From assembly GCA_013399895.1 (NCBI GenBank), contig VXBA01004393.1, positions 2,684,736 to 2,748,735 on the forward strand: 64,000 nt of DNA. Reading direction: 5' to 3'. This DNA comes from Serilophus lunatus. Taxonomy: Eukaryota; Chordata; Aves; Passeriformes; Eurylaimidae. A model generated the notes under the pieces. That model did no database searches. It saw only the letters and a list, made by a program, of their open reading frames with translations, and had not been told where the DNA came from. The translations under genes and the position numbers were made by a program. Within the stretch, counting starts at the first letter, position 1. The number at the start of each line of letters is the position of its first letter. Of this stretch, positions 1-13,800 are shown in pieces.

Positions 1-3000
1 ATGGCAAACTCTCCTTAATGGTGTGATCAAACTTGGATCAATCCACCAGCTCCAAATTTACCTGGATTTGGGGGAATTCCTTATTCCAGGGCAGTAAATG
101 GCAGCACGCTACCTGCAGAACCCTCAGATGTTCTCTAAGATGGTAAATAATGCAAAAAAAATTAAAACTGAGGCCCCAGCTATTCCATCCAAGTGTGACA
201 GTATCACCACTCTAAGTGCTGTTGTACACAGCAGAGGCTGAAGACAAGGGACTCTTGGCCTTGTGGACATGTTTATTCTGATGGTACAAAAGGAAATTTT
301 GCTGTAAGAAGCTTTTATCTATAAACACTGAACTGCATTACAGAACAATGAATGCAGTTGAAAAGCAAGCAAACACAAAGCAACTTCAAACAAGTGCAGC
401 TGCCTTTACCTGTCTAATCTGTGATCTTTGAAGATAATAAGTGTCTCTGTAGACACTCTAATGCAACTTAATGGTGCTTCATGATACTGGAATGTTATCT
501 GAGCCTTGAGATAAAATCTGTTCACTGTCCTAAAATGACTATCAGTCATTTGCTGACACAAAGAGCACCTACAATCATCTCTTTACTGTGGCCTCGTTCC
601 TAACAAGCTGTCCTTTAGGACACATCTGCACACCCCTTGCCATATGAGCTGTCTTGTTTTGTCAGCTAGAAGTTCTCAGTGATTGTGTTCAGCTTCTCTT
701 CTTTGCCTTTTGTGTAACAACTTCATGCAACCCTTCGCCCAAGGTAACAAGGCTGATGACGCCAATGCAGAAACACTGGAGCATCCTGTGAGGACAGAGG
801 TTTACAGAAGCTAGAAGTGAAAGGGACCCACCCAAGTCAGTAAATATACTTTCCTGCAGACGGAGAATGTAGGTCTTTGATCAAGAGTGCACTGAGATTT
901 TAGGTGACATAGTTGGAAAAAAGGTCACTAAAGAAGTATTTAAAACCTAGCAATTTTTTTAGATTATTTTGCTGGTTGCACAGTAAAACTCAGATTCTGA
1001 ATTGGGCCAATTTTCCAGTTTAGACAACACACACACTGATATAAGCAGCCAAAAGACCGAAGTGCATTTACTGAAGGCAGTTATTTGTTCCAAGACTGCC
1101 AGTATTTCAGATAATGAGCTTGTCAGTTGGATTTACTTACAAATGAACTCTCTCTAAACATACAGAAGTGAACATGAGCTTGTTCATTTCCACAATAAAG
1201 TCCAAAACTGGAATTTGAAGTAATTCTTGCAATGAATATCAATCAGCATTATTTCTAACACTTAAGTTTGGAAGCTACAGATTATAAGAGACCAGTGCAC
1301 TGCCAACAGGACAAAACTGCCATGTGCCAAAAACATCCACTCTACCTCATTTCCAGACTCCTCAAGGAAGCACCATCCTTGGCCCATTATCAGAGCTCTC
1401 ATTTAGTATGGAAAAAATAGAAACTAAAACTTGAGGCTGTTGAAAGATTCTTCTTGATGCACTACACATACTTGTCCCTGCACACACGTAACAATCACCT
1501 TTGCAGCATCTAGAACCGTACACAACATTCTCTCCTTTACGTTTCCTTTGGGAAAGGTACAGACTGGAAGCAGAAGCAACTCCTGATACAAGCACATGCT
1601 ATCTCCATGATGCAGGATTAAAGCAGGGCTTCAGAGTGCACCTTGAAAAACACTACAACTTCCTTACCACTGCACTTGGTGACAGTGAGCAGCTCCCAAG
1701 TTGATGTCTTAGGAGATTAACCCTAGTTACAGGACAAGACAAGGAACAGGAGCTCTGGGAATTCTAAAATGCAATTTTACTCTCTCTTTCTGAAATATCC
1801 CTCCCTCAAATTTTATTTCACAATTTGAGTCATCATTTCCCTGATTTCCTACTGGTTCTGCATTTCAGCATGAGAACTTCATACAAAACCTGGGTTTCAG
1901 GGGAGACTGAAAAGACCAATTTTCTCCACTGTATTATCTGGCAGTGTTTGGAAACAGTGGGCAGCCACGTGGAAACAACAAATTACAAGTAGAGTATTGT
2001 TGCAAGTGCACCTAGAGATGGCCAAACACAAACAAAAGCAAGGCTACCACTCACTCTCCAGCAGGCTCTATACCGACATGCTGTGGACACCCATCCTGGA
2101 AATTCCAGATTTGTTGTCTGTGAGCAGCAGCCCTGAAGCACAAGCAGCTCTGACTCCCCTTCCCGGACTGACAGCAGCTTGCAGTTGCTGCAAAATTATG
2201 TGACCTGTTGGGCTAAATTACATGTACCTTGGCCCCACTGAGACAGCAATGCATGTCCCACTAGATGCAGCTTGAGTGGGGATGAGGAAAGGTGTCATTG
2301 TTATCTGTTGCAATTACTCCTTTTTAGAGACCTTTATTCTTATCTTTGATACTCAGGCATTTTTTCCTCCCCTTTCCCAGTGACCATCCACAGTAGACAA
2401 ATTACAAAGTGACATTTCTTATCATATATATATTTACTTTGCAGCTTGAGGATGAGGTGTTTGTCTACACATAAGGAAATAGCAGATGGGGGAAAGACAG
2501 AAAATACCATTCTATTCATTATTATGATTTTGAACACATAAGATTCGATCAGACAATACAGGAAATCCCATATTAGTTTTGGTAATCTTAGCCCTAGCTG
2601 ATGGTTTTTAGGAAAGCTCTCAGTTTGGATTTATAATCTGTGCTCCCCAGAACTATGCCTTCCTATAGCACTATAAATACACATCGCAACTTTACACTGA
2701 GAAAAGACAAGCGAGGAATACTCAGAAGAACAGAGAAAACAGGAGCTGAACCTGTTTAGTGTGACCTGTATATTTTGGGCTGAAAATTACGTATTAATGT
2801 ACTGGGAGACTCTTTTAGTTAAGATAGCTTGCATAACATTTCTGTTCTTACTATATTACTCTTTCTTTCTTTCTTTGGCTTTTTCATTCTTACTTCCCTA
2901 AGCAACCAAGCAGTAGATTATCAATTTGTTTTGGCTCAACATTATCGTAAATGTTGATGATTAGTGTTATCATTACTTACAACTAGGTACATTTTGATCT

Positions 3001-4154
3001 GCTGTAAAATCAGAAGACTCACACTAGAATCAACACGTGGGATGGCTGTGCCAGGATGAAGACACATGACACTAGAACATCTAAGAATGATTGGCACTTG
3101 CTGTAGTTTCAGTCACGCACATTTGCTGGGCCAGGGGAAGAAAACATACGCCTATTTTATGTAACTCTTCTTTTACAACAATAGCGTTTGTAGAATTGGT
3201 AGTCAGTTTGAATTGTGTTCTGTATGTTACATTATATATGCAAATTAATTCCTATTAATCTCTATAATGTTAAGCCACTGCTAAAAATGTTCATTTAAGA
3301 ACTGCCTTTGTTCTTCTGTCTCCCTAATTTCAATTCCCTTCAGTCTCTTCACCCTGTGTATTAAAGTACTTTATTAATTTTGTCACGTTAATCTGATCAG
3401 TGCTAAACACACTACCATTTCTAAAGGCCTAAAACATGAAGCTAAGCTATAGTGACATGCAAACAAAAACCCTAACATGCAACAGGCAAAACAGCTCCTG
3501 TTTTGCCTGACCCAGGAGAAGGTGACAATCCCTGCCCTGCTTCTGCCTGAGCCCATCCACCTCTGGGGCACTGTGGCCAGAAGCCAAGCAGAACTGTGGC
3601 CCAGAACAGGGAGGACGAGGCAGGACACACAATTAAAACCTCATTAAAATAACAGGAGGGTTAAGTGTGTCATCAGAAAGGAAGGGATAAAAACCTGACA
3701 ACGGCAAAACCACCAATTTCTGTGTCATCCTGCATATTATTGAGTGGAAGGCCTGAAGCAGAGAGGATTATCTCTGAGTGGTGATTACCCAGACACTGCA
3801 TGTCAGAACATAGACTCGGGTTTATGGAACTGGCATTAATTTGCAACAGATAGGATGAAAATGGAGAAGTAACTATCAAAGGGAACTGTCTTTCGCATTA
3901 CAAGATGGACGTGTTAATAAAATGACATAGAAAAGATCTGCAAAGAAAGCAGGAATTCATGGGGATTCATGAAACATTATGTACATATAATAGCAAATTT
4001 CTATTTTAAGATTAATTTTCTTTTCCAAAAATGTATATCCAGAAAATTGTTGTCCATTTAAACATACCAATATTTAGCTAGAAATTTCCTTTTCTATTTA
4101 TGTTTACTAAATTCTTGCAAGATTTTAGTAAGTGTTTTGGCTAATATCTGATTA
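1..4154. other. Noncoding A/T-rich block, no gene seen
   Basis: No open frame here exceeds about 80 codons and none resembles a known protein. A (CTTT)4 microsatellite lies at 2861-2876. A CRE/AP-1-like TGATGACG followed by CCAAT sits at 754-766, without other promoter features. A small 6-bp palindrome around 1001-1013 is of no evident meaning. A GC-richer islet at about 3510-3640 leaves two overlapping minus-strand frames open at 3383-3632; its codon content is not gene-like and it may be a decayed repeat. Confidence 0.7.
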
Positions 4155-4232
4155 AAAGGTAGATAATTCAATGTTCAGGTGTTACAGAAACAGAGTTGTT
4201 CTGTACAACTTGCCCAGAGCTTCAGACAGAAA
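4155..4232 (-). mobile_element. Possible ancient MIR core, reversed
   Basis: Read on the plus strand, GGTAGATAATT (4158-4168), TTACAGAAAC (about 4182-4191) and ACTTGCCCAG (4208-4217) occur in the order and roughly the spacing of the reverse complement of a MIR SINE core (the conserved ...TTTACAGATGAGG...AACTTGCCCAAGG... region). This comparison is from memory and the copy is heavily decayed. The flank toward 4300 gives little further match. An L2 or unrelated origin is possible. Confidence 0.35.
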
Positions 4233-5112
4233 CAACAGCAGGCACAAGCAGATTTCTCTGACCAAGCACGTTGTATCTCATTATGTGACTGGTGATTACA
4301 TTATACCTAACAGGTAGGTTGTGATTGATATAATTGACTCTCTAAAACAAAGGAAAGAACTACTTTTCTTGAATAACCATGCAGTATGAAAACAGATTTT
4401 CAAAACTTGCTTAATAAATAATCCATAGCTTGTCAGTTTTTGGCTTGCTTGCAGTATTTGTTAAATATTTCCAAAAGTAGATATTTTAGGAAATTGTGGA
4501 ACCAGAAGAAATAAAACAAAAATGACCTCTTCTAATAGCATAATTAGCTATTCCATGACAAAAACATTTTTTCCTTAATCACAGAACAAAATTCTTATCT
4601 TGACTATTTCCAGTTCATTAAATGTCATTAAAATAATTAAGAACAGTATGATATGAGGAGGAAAGATGTGCCTTGAAGTAAGCACAAATATTAATTTCAT
4701 TTAATTTCTCAGTTCATTTTGAGTAATGAAAAAAGGAAAGCAAGATTTGTTGAACATACAGGTCACCTATATAGTCTGTACATAGTTTTGACCTATAATC
4801 TAGCTACTTGCTGCTGTGCAAAAACAAGAAGAATAAAAAAGACAGCAAATGGTAAAGAATTCCTTTCCCCATCTCTGGATGTAAAAGATCATTTATAATT
4901 ATAAGATTTTCATGTTCAGCTCAGTTCAGGAAGATTTAAATTATTTGTACAGCTTTATGCACAAAGCCATACTGGCTTAGAAAAGGTGACTACAATACTC
5001 ATTCTGTGAGAGTTTTGTTAAACTCATTTAGAAAGGGTGTATGTTGTAAACTTTTATTCTTTGTTCAGAAAGCTTTCACATTATGGAACATTTGAGAAAA
5101 AGAGGAAATTGG
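4233..5112. other. Noncoding A/T-rich block
   Basis: No gene, RNA or repeat is recognised. The sequence is A/T-rich with scattered homopolymer runs of up to about seven bases. Confidence 0.7.
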
Positions 5113-5215
5113 TTTGGATTAGTGGTTAAGGGCTTTGGCCACGGTCCTTAGTCTCCTTGACTCTCTAACAGAGTGTGGTTATGGCTGACTGAAAGGTTTC
5201 GGATCATTATTTATT
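5113..5215 (+). mobile_element. tRNA-like (A box/B box) relic, possibly SINE
   Basis: TAGTGGTTAAG at 5120-5130 matches the A-box region of tRNA-Ser/Leu and of MIR-type SINE heads. A B-box-like GGTTTCGGATC follows at 5195-5205. The A-to-B distance of about 75 nt is longer than in a working tRNA, there is no acceptor-stem pairing that I can see, and the B box departs from consensus. A decayed tRNA-derived SINE head is therefore more likely than a gene, and coincidence is possible. Confidence 0.25.
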
Positions 5216-7726
5216 CTTGTCTGCATTTATGGGCTAACCAGGCAGAATTGCTCAGTCACACTGATTGCTTCATATAGGGCTTGACAGAAGTTTAATTCTA
5301 TGGTTTAGAAAAAGTTCCTGATGCATATGATGAGTGCAGGGGTCACTAATCACTATCAAGACTGGATCCAGAGCTGATGCAAGTATGGCACACGTGGGGA
5401 CTGGCACTATCCCCTCTGGGCTGGTCAGGATACTAGAGAACAAAGTGAAACCTTTTTTGACAAGCTGCTGAATGCTTTTGCTTTTGCTTGCAGTGTGAAA
5501 GGTAGATGAACTACACTCACGGTAAAGAAAAACAAACCACCACTCAGATTTTGACAAGGCACAAAGGAGGAAATGGACACCCAAACTGATTTTACAGAGA
5601 AGGATTTTTAATGGATCAAATCCAAAAATACAGCACTTGCATGCTACAGCAGAGCTGCCCTGACAGGGGAGCAGTGGGACTGGATGGAAGGTTATACTCT
5701 GACAACATTCCCTCAAAGATAGTATCTGGTCATGATCACAGGAACACAGGAATGCCACACTGTTTGCTAGTCTAACAAGGTACTATAAGGGCAAACATCA
5801 CCAGCAAAACCACACCTATGCAACCTCTCTGAGCAGGAATATTTCTCTTGGCAGCATTCACCAGCACAAGTTTTACTGGTAAGAAGGTGAGCCACAGAAG
5901 ACTGCAAATTGGCCCAGATCTGTCCTCTGTTTTCAGAGGAAGGCCTGTCCTGCTCAGCAGTTATTGGGTAAGACCATACACACACATACAGTTTGTACCT
6001 TTTTCTTCTTTCCTGATCTGTTTTAATTTCTCAGTAAACATCTTGTGCTTTAAACAGCTTTTGGTCAACACTGCTGGCTATAAGTCTTCAAACAAGACAT
6101 CGAGGTAATCTGTTTAAAACCTGAACTCCTATAATTCTTGATAGATCCTTTGGGGCCAGGTTAAAACTGTGCTGTGGTTACTGAATATGTGTATCCTTAA
6201 ATTGAGTACCATCCTATCTGCAAACGCTTCATAAGCACACGAGTGTGAAACATTTTTCCATTACGATGCTTTGAGTATTAATGAGACAACGTTCTAGCAA
6301 GATAGATATGAAAAAGTAGCATCTAGATTCAAATACTTGAAGTGAGACTCATTACATGCCTCTTACAACCCCAAAGATGTACATAAACCCGATCCAAATT
6401 ATGAGACTCTGCTAGGGATGCAAAAAATGGAGCAGTAGCATGTTAAGCATTATTATAGATTTCTCAAAGGTGCACAGTGGGTTTCTGAGTGCTCAGTTTC
6501 CACAGAAACTAAGCTACAGATTTCTTGCCTTTTTTAAAGTCTAAGTTCTATTATATATATATCTCTATCTTTATTGCGGTTTTACTGTTTAGTGAAATAA
6601 ATAGATTTTGTAAACTTCTGAAAAGTTGAGCTCTTAAGTGAAACCTAAAAATAATTACCATTATCTCTATCTATTGTAGACTTATAAATGTCAAATGTAG
6701 GTACCAGCTTTGTAGCAGTTTACTGGTACAGTGCTAATGGCCGTGATTCAAATTCTCTTTAATCTTCCACTGAAAAAACTGTCATCAAGGCACATTGGCT
6801 ATAAGGGTTAAGGAAGTCTGGATATAACTACGAAATATTTACAATCAAGACCAACAACTTCAGAGGTGCAGAAGTGTGAGAGGAAAGCTGTGTCTGCTTT
6901 CTGCAGCACAGGGGATTGATATTCTGCCCAGCTCCTCACATATTTGATTGTTTGATTTATTTCCTGGGAGCTCTTCATTTCAGATGGTATTCTACTTCTT
7001 TATCTTTTTTGTGCACATTTTAACTTGTTTACTGATTTACTAAGCAACTTTATATTAGCTCCCACCCAAAGGACTGCTGAAACTGCTCTAAGTATTTACT
7101 TTCAATCAGACAGCTTTTCTCTTCCATTTGTTTTCTTGACATTATCAGTACCTTCATATGAAAGAAGAAGCTCCAGCAGTGCACCTCTATCACAGTGGCT
7201 ACCCATTTTAATCAGAAAGTGGAGGAAACAAATCTGAAAAAATTAATATAAATAGGATACTTGAACTTTATAACATGACTCTCTCACAGCTTTATGACAA
7301 AGGCATGATAGCTACTGAAATAGGAAAAGTTCCTGCTCAGTGAATAATTGGAGAATATTCTTTTGATATTTTTTCAGTCAATTTACAGAATACAGCTGCC
7401 TCCACTCAGATCAAAGTCCCAGTTAAAATGGCCAGATTCCTCTTTCTTGATAGGATCTGCTCTTCAGCTTCTACTCTGAGGGGCCTCTGTCCCTCTTAGC
7501 CCTGATGTGATCTCTCTCTCACAGCGATGGCAGAGGCCCACATAAGAAAATGGCCTTTCAGTAAAAAATCAAAGTACACAATAGTTACATATAAATATAA
7601 TGTCTGATCCTACAGAGCCAAGCCTTGCCAAGTAACCTGCTCATTTCCTACAGTCACCAGCAATTTCAAATCATGTATGCTTATTCTCATTTTTAACACA
7701 GCTAAAATAAAACTTCTTCTCTTTCA
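5216..7726. other. Noncoding block with the longest open frame of the window
   Basis: The longest open frame of the window (162 codons, minus strand, 5270-5758) lies here. It shows no signal peptide, no recognisable domain and no gene-like context. A rough calculation with about 5-6% stop codons predicts around one such frame in 64 kb by chance, so it is not called as a gene. A short TA-dinucleotide run occurs near 6550-6561. No RNA gene or repeat was recognised. Confidence 0.65.
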
Positions 7727-7753
7727 GTGGGTCTCTTTGCAAGAGAAACCCAC
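7727..7753. repeat. Bulged inverted repeat (hairpin)
   Basis: GTGGGT (7727-7732) pairs with ACCCAC (7748-7753) and CTCTT (7733-7737) pairs with AAGAG (7741-7745), closed by a three-base loop. The extra AA at 7746-7747 forms a bulge. The 11 paired bases are seen directly; any function is unknown. It is too short for a microRNA precursor unless pairing extends outward, which I do not see. Confidence 0.6.
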
Positions 7754-10700
7754 AAATATGTAGGTTTCAGGATACCTAAGTTTATATAGTAGTTTCAGGG
7801 GTGGAAAAAATTTCTCAGTTCCCCTTCAGTGGATTCTATGGGACTTTGCAATTTATAGCAAATTTTTCCCTGGGGAGGACTTTGCAGCAGTTTCAGATTG
7901 TCACTGAAGGTCAGTATGACAATTCCTTTGATTTCATGAGTGACTTTCCAAGCTCTCTTCTGGTGAAATCACCAAACAGTCAAACAGTAAACACTAAGTA
8001 GGTACAAAAACCAGCACCAATTTTAAAAAAGGTTTCTATCATCCCCAAACACTACAGGGAAAAGAATGAGTTTAACATATTAGGTGGTAGATACAGACAG
8101 ATTATTAAATAGCCATATTGGTTCTTCTGAAATAAACACCTTTGATTCCCACAGATCCAGAACTATACCTACACTGCCCAACTCTAGGATTGACTTAGCT
8201 GTTCCTGTTACTCTAATTCAAACTATGACGAAGTTGACACATACTTCAGAAGCATTAAAACCTTGGCTCCTTCTCCCACTGAAAAAAGGGAAAAACCCCT
8301 CCAAAACTACCCAAGTCCCATGTTTCTGAATTTCTGTAGCTGATTTCTTGGTGATATATTTCATCCTGACAGCATATTCAGGTAATGTGACAAATTTAGG
8401 CAACAGTCTCGCACTGAAAAATGTTCCAGCGAACTTTTCCCAGTTAAGCTGCAATGAATTTGCTTAGCAAAAAAACAAAAGGTTTTTCCTCAGCTTAGCT
8501 CCCAGTTACTTTGATACATGATGTTTCAAGTCGTTTTAAAAAATGGAGCCAGCATGAGTCTTGTATTAGTTTTAAAAGCTCAGATCATCATTCAAGATAC
8601 TGTGCCATTTCTCACTCCTAGGTCTGAAAGAGAACTGTCAGCTTTTGCAGTCCCAAGGCATCACCACTGCTCACTTCCACAGACCCCAATTTTCCAACAC
8701 ATCTTTTCAATTTGTGGCAATGATTCAGTGTGTGACATCACCTGGCTCTGCAATTGCAGAATTGCTGCATAATGCAATTTTATAATTGTCAGATGTTGAA
8801 GCTATGGCCGAGCAAACTGGGACCTATCTGCTGCTTTTCAGGCCATTCAGGGCTGAGTCAGTCAGGCCTGGGAAGGTTTCATATGTCTGAAATGAAGTCA
8901 TAAACTTTGTCACCAAAATGAAATAAAAGCTTTGGCAAGCTGTGAACAATTGGAGTGAATGATGTCCTGTGAGTGTCACAGACAACATAGCTGGGCTTGG
9001 TAGAGTGGCTGGATAGGATACCTGGAGTATTTTATGGACTATTATTCTAAACAGAAAATACAGGGTGGCATGTTTGTGTTGAATGCAGAGGAAGAGGGTG
9101 AGAAATTGCAGATTGAAATAGGTGTTCAGGTGTTCAGGATCTTCATAGCCAGCTGCACTCACATCCTTAACAGCCAGAGCCTTTTAAGTCTCTTCTGTTT
9201 TTATAACCCCTACCTACTTCATGGATGGAAATTTAACACCAAAATTCTCAAGGTCATCTTTTGGTGAATATTTAGCTTCACAGCTACATGTTCTATACAG
9301 CTTTCTTTCATCCATGGGGCTTCAATAAGACTGCAGTATAAATACACTTTCTGAGATACCTTCTTACTCGGGTGCACAACCATGTTACCATGAATTATTA
9401 TAGCACATTCTCTTTGTATTCATTACTAGAGACTTCTGAGATCAACAGCAAAACTATAACTTCAAGATCCTTTCAAAACATATTCTTAAGCCTCCTGGAT
9501 ATTTCAAATTTATACAAGCTGCTCTTATGCTCTGCATACAAGGGTCTCATTTCAAATGTAAAGAGCCTTTGGGGCTGTGCTGGCAGCACTAAATTGGAAA
9601 ATGGTTTTGGCTAGACTAGAAGTACACAAACCCAGCTTTTTGTGGTGGTGGCATTTGTTCTCACAACAAAACTAGGAAGGAAGAAATTAAAAATCAACTG
9701 CCGTAGCAAATGGCTACAAAAATTGTTTTGGATGCTACATACAACAGTGTGAAACAGAAACCAAACTGCAGTAGGATAGCATACACATTTTATCATCTGC
9801 CATTGAATTTCTAAAGCCCACTCCCGGTCTGGAACAGAAAAAAAGTCATGCATAGGAATATTCACTACTAACAGTGTTCTTCCAGGGGAAAATGTTACAT
9901 AAATATCATAAATGCCTAACTCTACCCTCAAGAAGCAAAGTGTTTCTTGATGTGGGATGCTAGTATGTACAAAACTAAACCAGTCTGTGTTCTTAGGAAC
10001 CTTGCATTGCAAAACGGACTCTGCTTTTGGAAACTTTTTCTTTTCGGTCTGATGGGGTAGATTAACATTAGATCTATTAGTTACTTCACTACACATAAAA
10101 CAACCAGGATGCTGAGCTGTAAATACTGTGCCTATGGGAACAGTTTATTCTTGCCAAGTATAAGAAGTTCTAGAAAAACAACTTGAAAATAGAAATTTTA
10201 GAAGCTTTAAATTAGAAGATTGGAACAATTGGTTCAAAATTGAATACCTACAATTCATTTAGGGGAAATAACAACTTGTGTTTCTGAGAGCTTCAGGCAC
10301 ATTGGACAATTCCCGGCCTTACATCTTCAATGAAAAGCAAAGTTAGTTCAACTCTTCCATCCAGAAGTCTTAAATTTGCATCCACAATTCCTAAACCTTT
10401 GAGCACATACTCCAAACTGGAGGCTAGGAAATGTTCATCTGTGATCAGCACCTAATGATTTGAGTGACCTGAATTTTGAGAATATTCATGGAATAATAAT
10501 TAGACATGGAAAAGACCTGAGGCTGTCTTCTATTACCTACTGCAGCATTGAGCCTAGTCTGATTACTTTTTATCAACCTCATTTTACAAAGATCTATGTG
10601 AACAATCTTCCACTCCTCTTGAGAGGCTTTCCCAATAAAGCAGATTTTGCTTTTAAAATATTTGTCTTGGTAACCTGTATCCAGTTTTTTAATAGTCTAC

Positions 10701-10768
10701 TTGACAAGCACACTGGCACTTAAGCTCTTGTTTTATTTGTACTGTTCTCTATCTGCTCCTCTCTTCAG
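7754..10768. other. Noncoding block, no gene seen
   Basis: Minus-strand open frames at 8824-9162 (112 codons) and 9611-10096 (161 codons) have no recognisable domain and no supporting context, and are within chance length. No repeat family was recognised. Confidence 0.65.
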
Positions 10769-10797
10769 CACTTCAGAACCTCAAGGGCATTTCTCAG
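10769..10797 (+). other. Candidate 29-nt exon between strong splice-site-like signals
   Basis: A pyrimidine-rich stretch (about 10744-10766) ends in CAG at 10766-10768. Only 29 nt further on comes CAG|GTAAGT (10795-10803), a perfect match to the U1-complementary donor consensus. All three frames of the 29-nt segment are open. The length is not a multiple of three, so inclusion would shift a coding frame. It could equally belong to a noncoding transcript, act as a decoy or recursive splice site, or be coincidence. Confidence 0.2.
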
Positions 10798-10803
10798 GTA
10801 AGT

Positions 10804-13800
10804 CCTGTACAAGTTTGGTACTCCAGAAAATGTATAAGAAATCAGAAATTTTACTATAAATCCCCACTAGACTGCACAGGTGGCCAGAAATCATGTTTGG
10901 AAGCATTCATACATATTTCAGAATAATACACTGGGGAAAAAAGAGGTGCAAGTGAAGCATTGTTAAACAGGACTCTCTTAAGAACAGAGACTGCTACAGT
11001 CTGATTATATATCTTATTTTTAGCCAGATCATTAAATATATGAACAAACAATTCTGATAGATACGTACTACCCAAAAGGATATACATAAATATATACTGA
11101 ATTAGAAAATGCAAATAGTTAATCCAGACTCTAGGGCTGGACCTTAATGCCCACGCAATACTGTGGCTGACATTATGCATAAACAATAAAAACTAGGACG
11201 CTTGCGGGAGCTCATCCATCATGTAGGTTTTGTTTTAAAGGATACTCTAACCTAGTGTTACCATTCTTATCTAGTAAAATTTCACAGATTTAGAAGAAGG
11301 ACAAAACATCCAAACCCAGAAAATGCATGGAGAAATTGGAAGAAATCTAAATATAGCTATTTCATCATTATTGGTGCCAGTTAAGAATGATTTTCTCACT
11401 TGTATCTTCAGCAGATTTGTGCCAATTTTGCAATTTTTGTGCTTTTACACCTCCCCTTCCCTCCCCCCTACCCAGTACATCAGACATTCTCCTCTTTTGG
11501 AATACGTCCAAAGAAAATGTATTCCAACCTCAGGCTAGAATGAGCCATGGCTGAAAGCCAGGGCTCCGGCATTGAATTCCCAGGTTTTTTCCCAAATCTC
11601 TCTGCATATGCCCTGCCAAGTCATTGTCTCTTGAAGCAAGAAGCTAATAAAGCTGTGTTGGTATGTTCAATAATGTTCAGCACTCTCTCCTGAATCTCCT
11701 GTTTCACTAGCCTCAAATTCTATGTTCCAGTGCTTAAGCATCCTGAGACATAGAAGTTTTGGAGAGATGTTACTGGAGAAGATCATTTGGCAAAGAGCAC
11801 AGTGCAGGTAACTTGTAAACTTGCATAGAATCTCAGAAGCTGCCTGCGAAGGCAGGACAGATTTGTCAGATCAGGGTCTTATATTCTGAAGGGATGATCT
11901 GGACTGGTTCTTTGCCATTCTAGCTGGTTGGACTTCACTAGAATTGCTCTTGACATATCAGCAGCAGGGAAAGGAAAAAATGGCCTTTGAAGATGCAAGT
12001 GACATTTCCCATAGCTTCTGTAGCTTCAAGGACTTCTGATAATAACACTGTGCAGAGAAGGAAAGTCTCTGCTAGGTTGAAAGTAACCTATTTTATTAAA
12101 AATTTTCATCTCTGATGTTTAGTAAAAGCCAAGTGGCCTCCATTATCTACACAAAAATAGCCTGGTAGGTATTCAGGGCTGTCTTTTCTAGTATTTCTGT
12201 ATAGTCTCTAGCCCTGGGTATGTTCCTCATGCATTAGCTGAGCAGGATTCTCAGAACCTCTTCTCAATCTGTGGTACACTCCACATTTAATATTGTTGTG
12301 CACTCACTCACTGAACCGTTTTTAAACTCAGTCTCCTGCTGAGAGGTAAATGCACTATTTGTATTCTAATCTTTGTACCTACTGCAGCTAAAGCATAGCA
12401 GTTCCACAGCTAGAAGGCAAGAGTGGAGGAAATGTAATTAAGAAGAATAAAAAAATGATTGATAGAAAATACAGCACATTGCTCTAGACATATTAATTTA
12501 GTGATATCTGAGTGACTTGAACAACTAATTTTTTAAAATTACCTGGAAGCATCTTATGATTACCCCACCATAAGCACTCTTTAATTTGCTTCTGCCTCTA
12601 TTCTTGGCAAGACAGTCCACGCTTTGCATGCTTAATGTACAAGATGCATGAAAACCAATTAATGCTGTTGACCTATACAAATAGGATAACACCAGTGAGC
12701 TTGATCACTGCCAGACAAGTGCAGATAACTGGTAAATGAAGGACTTGGTCCTAATTTGTGAAGCCAGTTAGAATTAAAACATGCTGAACTCTCCTTGGCT
12801 TCCATGGGGAGGTGTGAATATTTAGTATCCTATGCCACACTAAGACAGTACAACCTATCACAATTTTGACACTTCACAAGTTCACTGCCTGTAGCTACCA
12901 GAAAATGAAATTATAGAAGGGAGAGGTGGCTATAGTGAGAGGAATACCACATATTCCACCCCAGGCTCCTGCCCTGTTTGACCTCCCAAAGTTCTCTTTG
13001 TGTGACCAGCTCCTGACTCCTACAGCAGAGATAATGTAACGTCACAAGCTCTTTCAGGCTGTTGCCTCAGAGCCCTTTTAGCCACAGGTCAGTCCCTTGA
13101 CAGAGCGAAAACATTTCACAGGCTCGTTCAGGAGACACAGAGAAGGCCTTGATTTCTCACTTTGTCAGTAAATATGTTGCATATTATTGAACTGACTCTC
13201 AGGGCTTGGGGCTTTCCATAGTGGTTTAACTACATCTAGCTCATCACCTAGGTCCCATGTGCTTGCTCATAAATGTCAGCAGGGCAAAATCCCTGAAGAA
13301 GTCTGAAATGGTTCATCCAGAGTAACATAGAAAAGAGGTTATCTTATGAAAAAACAAGTCCAATAGTTGAAGATATCAGACTTAAGTTTGAAATCACTTT
13401 AGAGAACTTCTTTTACTGGAACATTAAAGAAGGTTTTGTTCAGTGTTCCTGAGCAGAAAATGGTGATAAAAGTGGAAACTGATAAGCGGCACATGTCCAA
13501 GGGACAGTAGATGAGACCCAGCCTGACAGGTGCAGTGCTGTTCCACTACACTCAAATCTGGAGAAGAGCAACTAGCCCTGTGCTGACTGTTGAGAAACTG
13601 AATGTGATACTTAAGTCTACCAGGAGAGAGATCTACTGGGAAATAAAAAGAAAAGCCTCAGAGATTCACTACATCCTGGCAGAACTCTTGATCCAAGATG
13701 GCCTTTTGCTATTCTGCTCAGCTGCCATAGCCAAATTTCAATGGCTAAGAATAAAAGATGTTTTTAATCTCCTCAGGTTTCAAGTAGTCTCTCTTTCCTG

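Noticed and set aside
812..845. GAAAGGGACCCACCCAAGTCA, resembling a CR1 3'-end phrase
   Set aside because: Only one short phrase matches; the flanks do not continue the CR1 order.
5270..5758. 162-codon minus-strand open frame, the longest in the window
   Set aside because: No domain, signal peptide or splice context; roughly one frame of this length is expected by chance in 64 kb of this composition.
9611..10096. 161-codon minus-strand open frame
   Set aside because: Same reasoning: chance length, composition reflects A/T-rich DNA and no recognisable motif.
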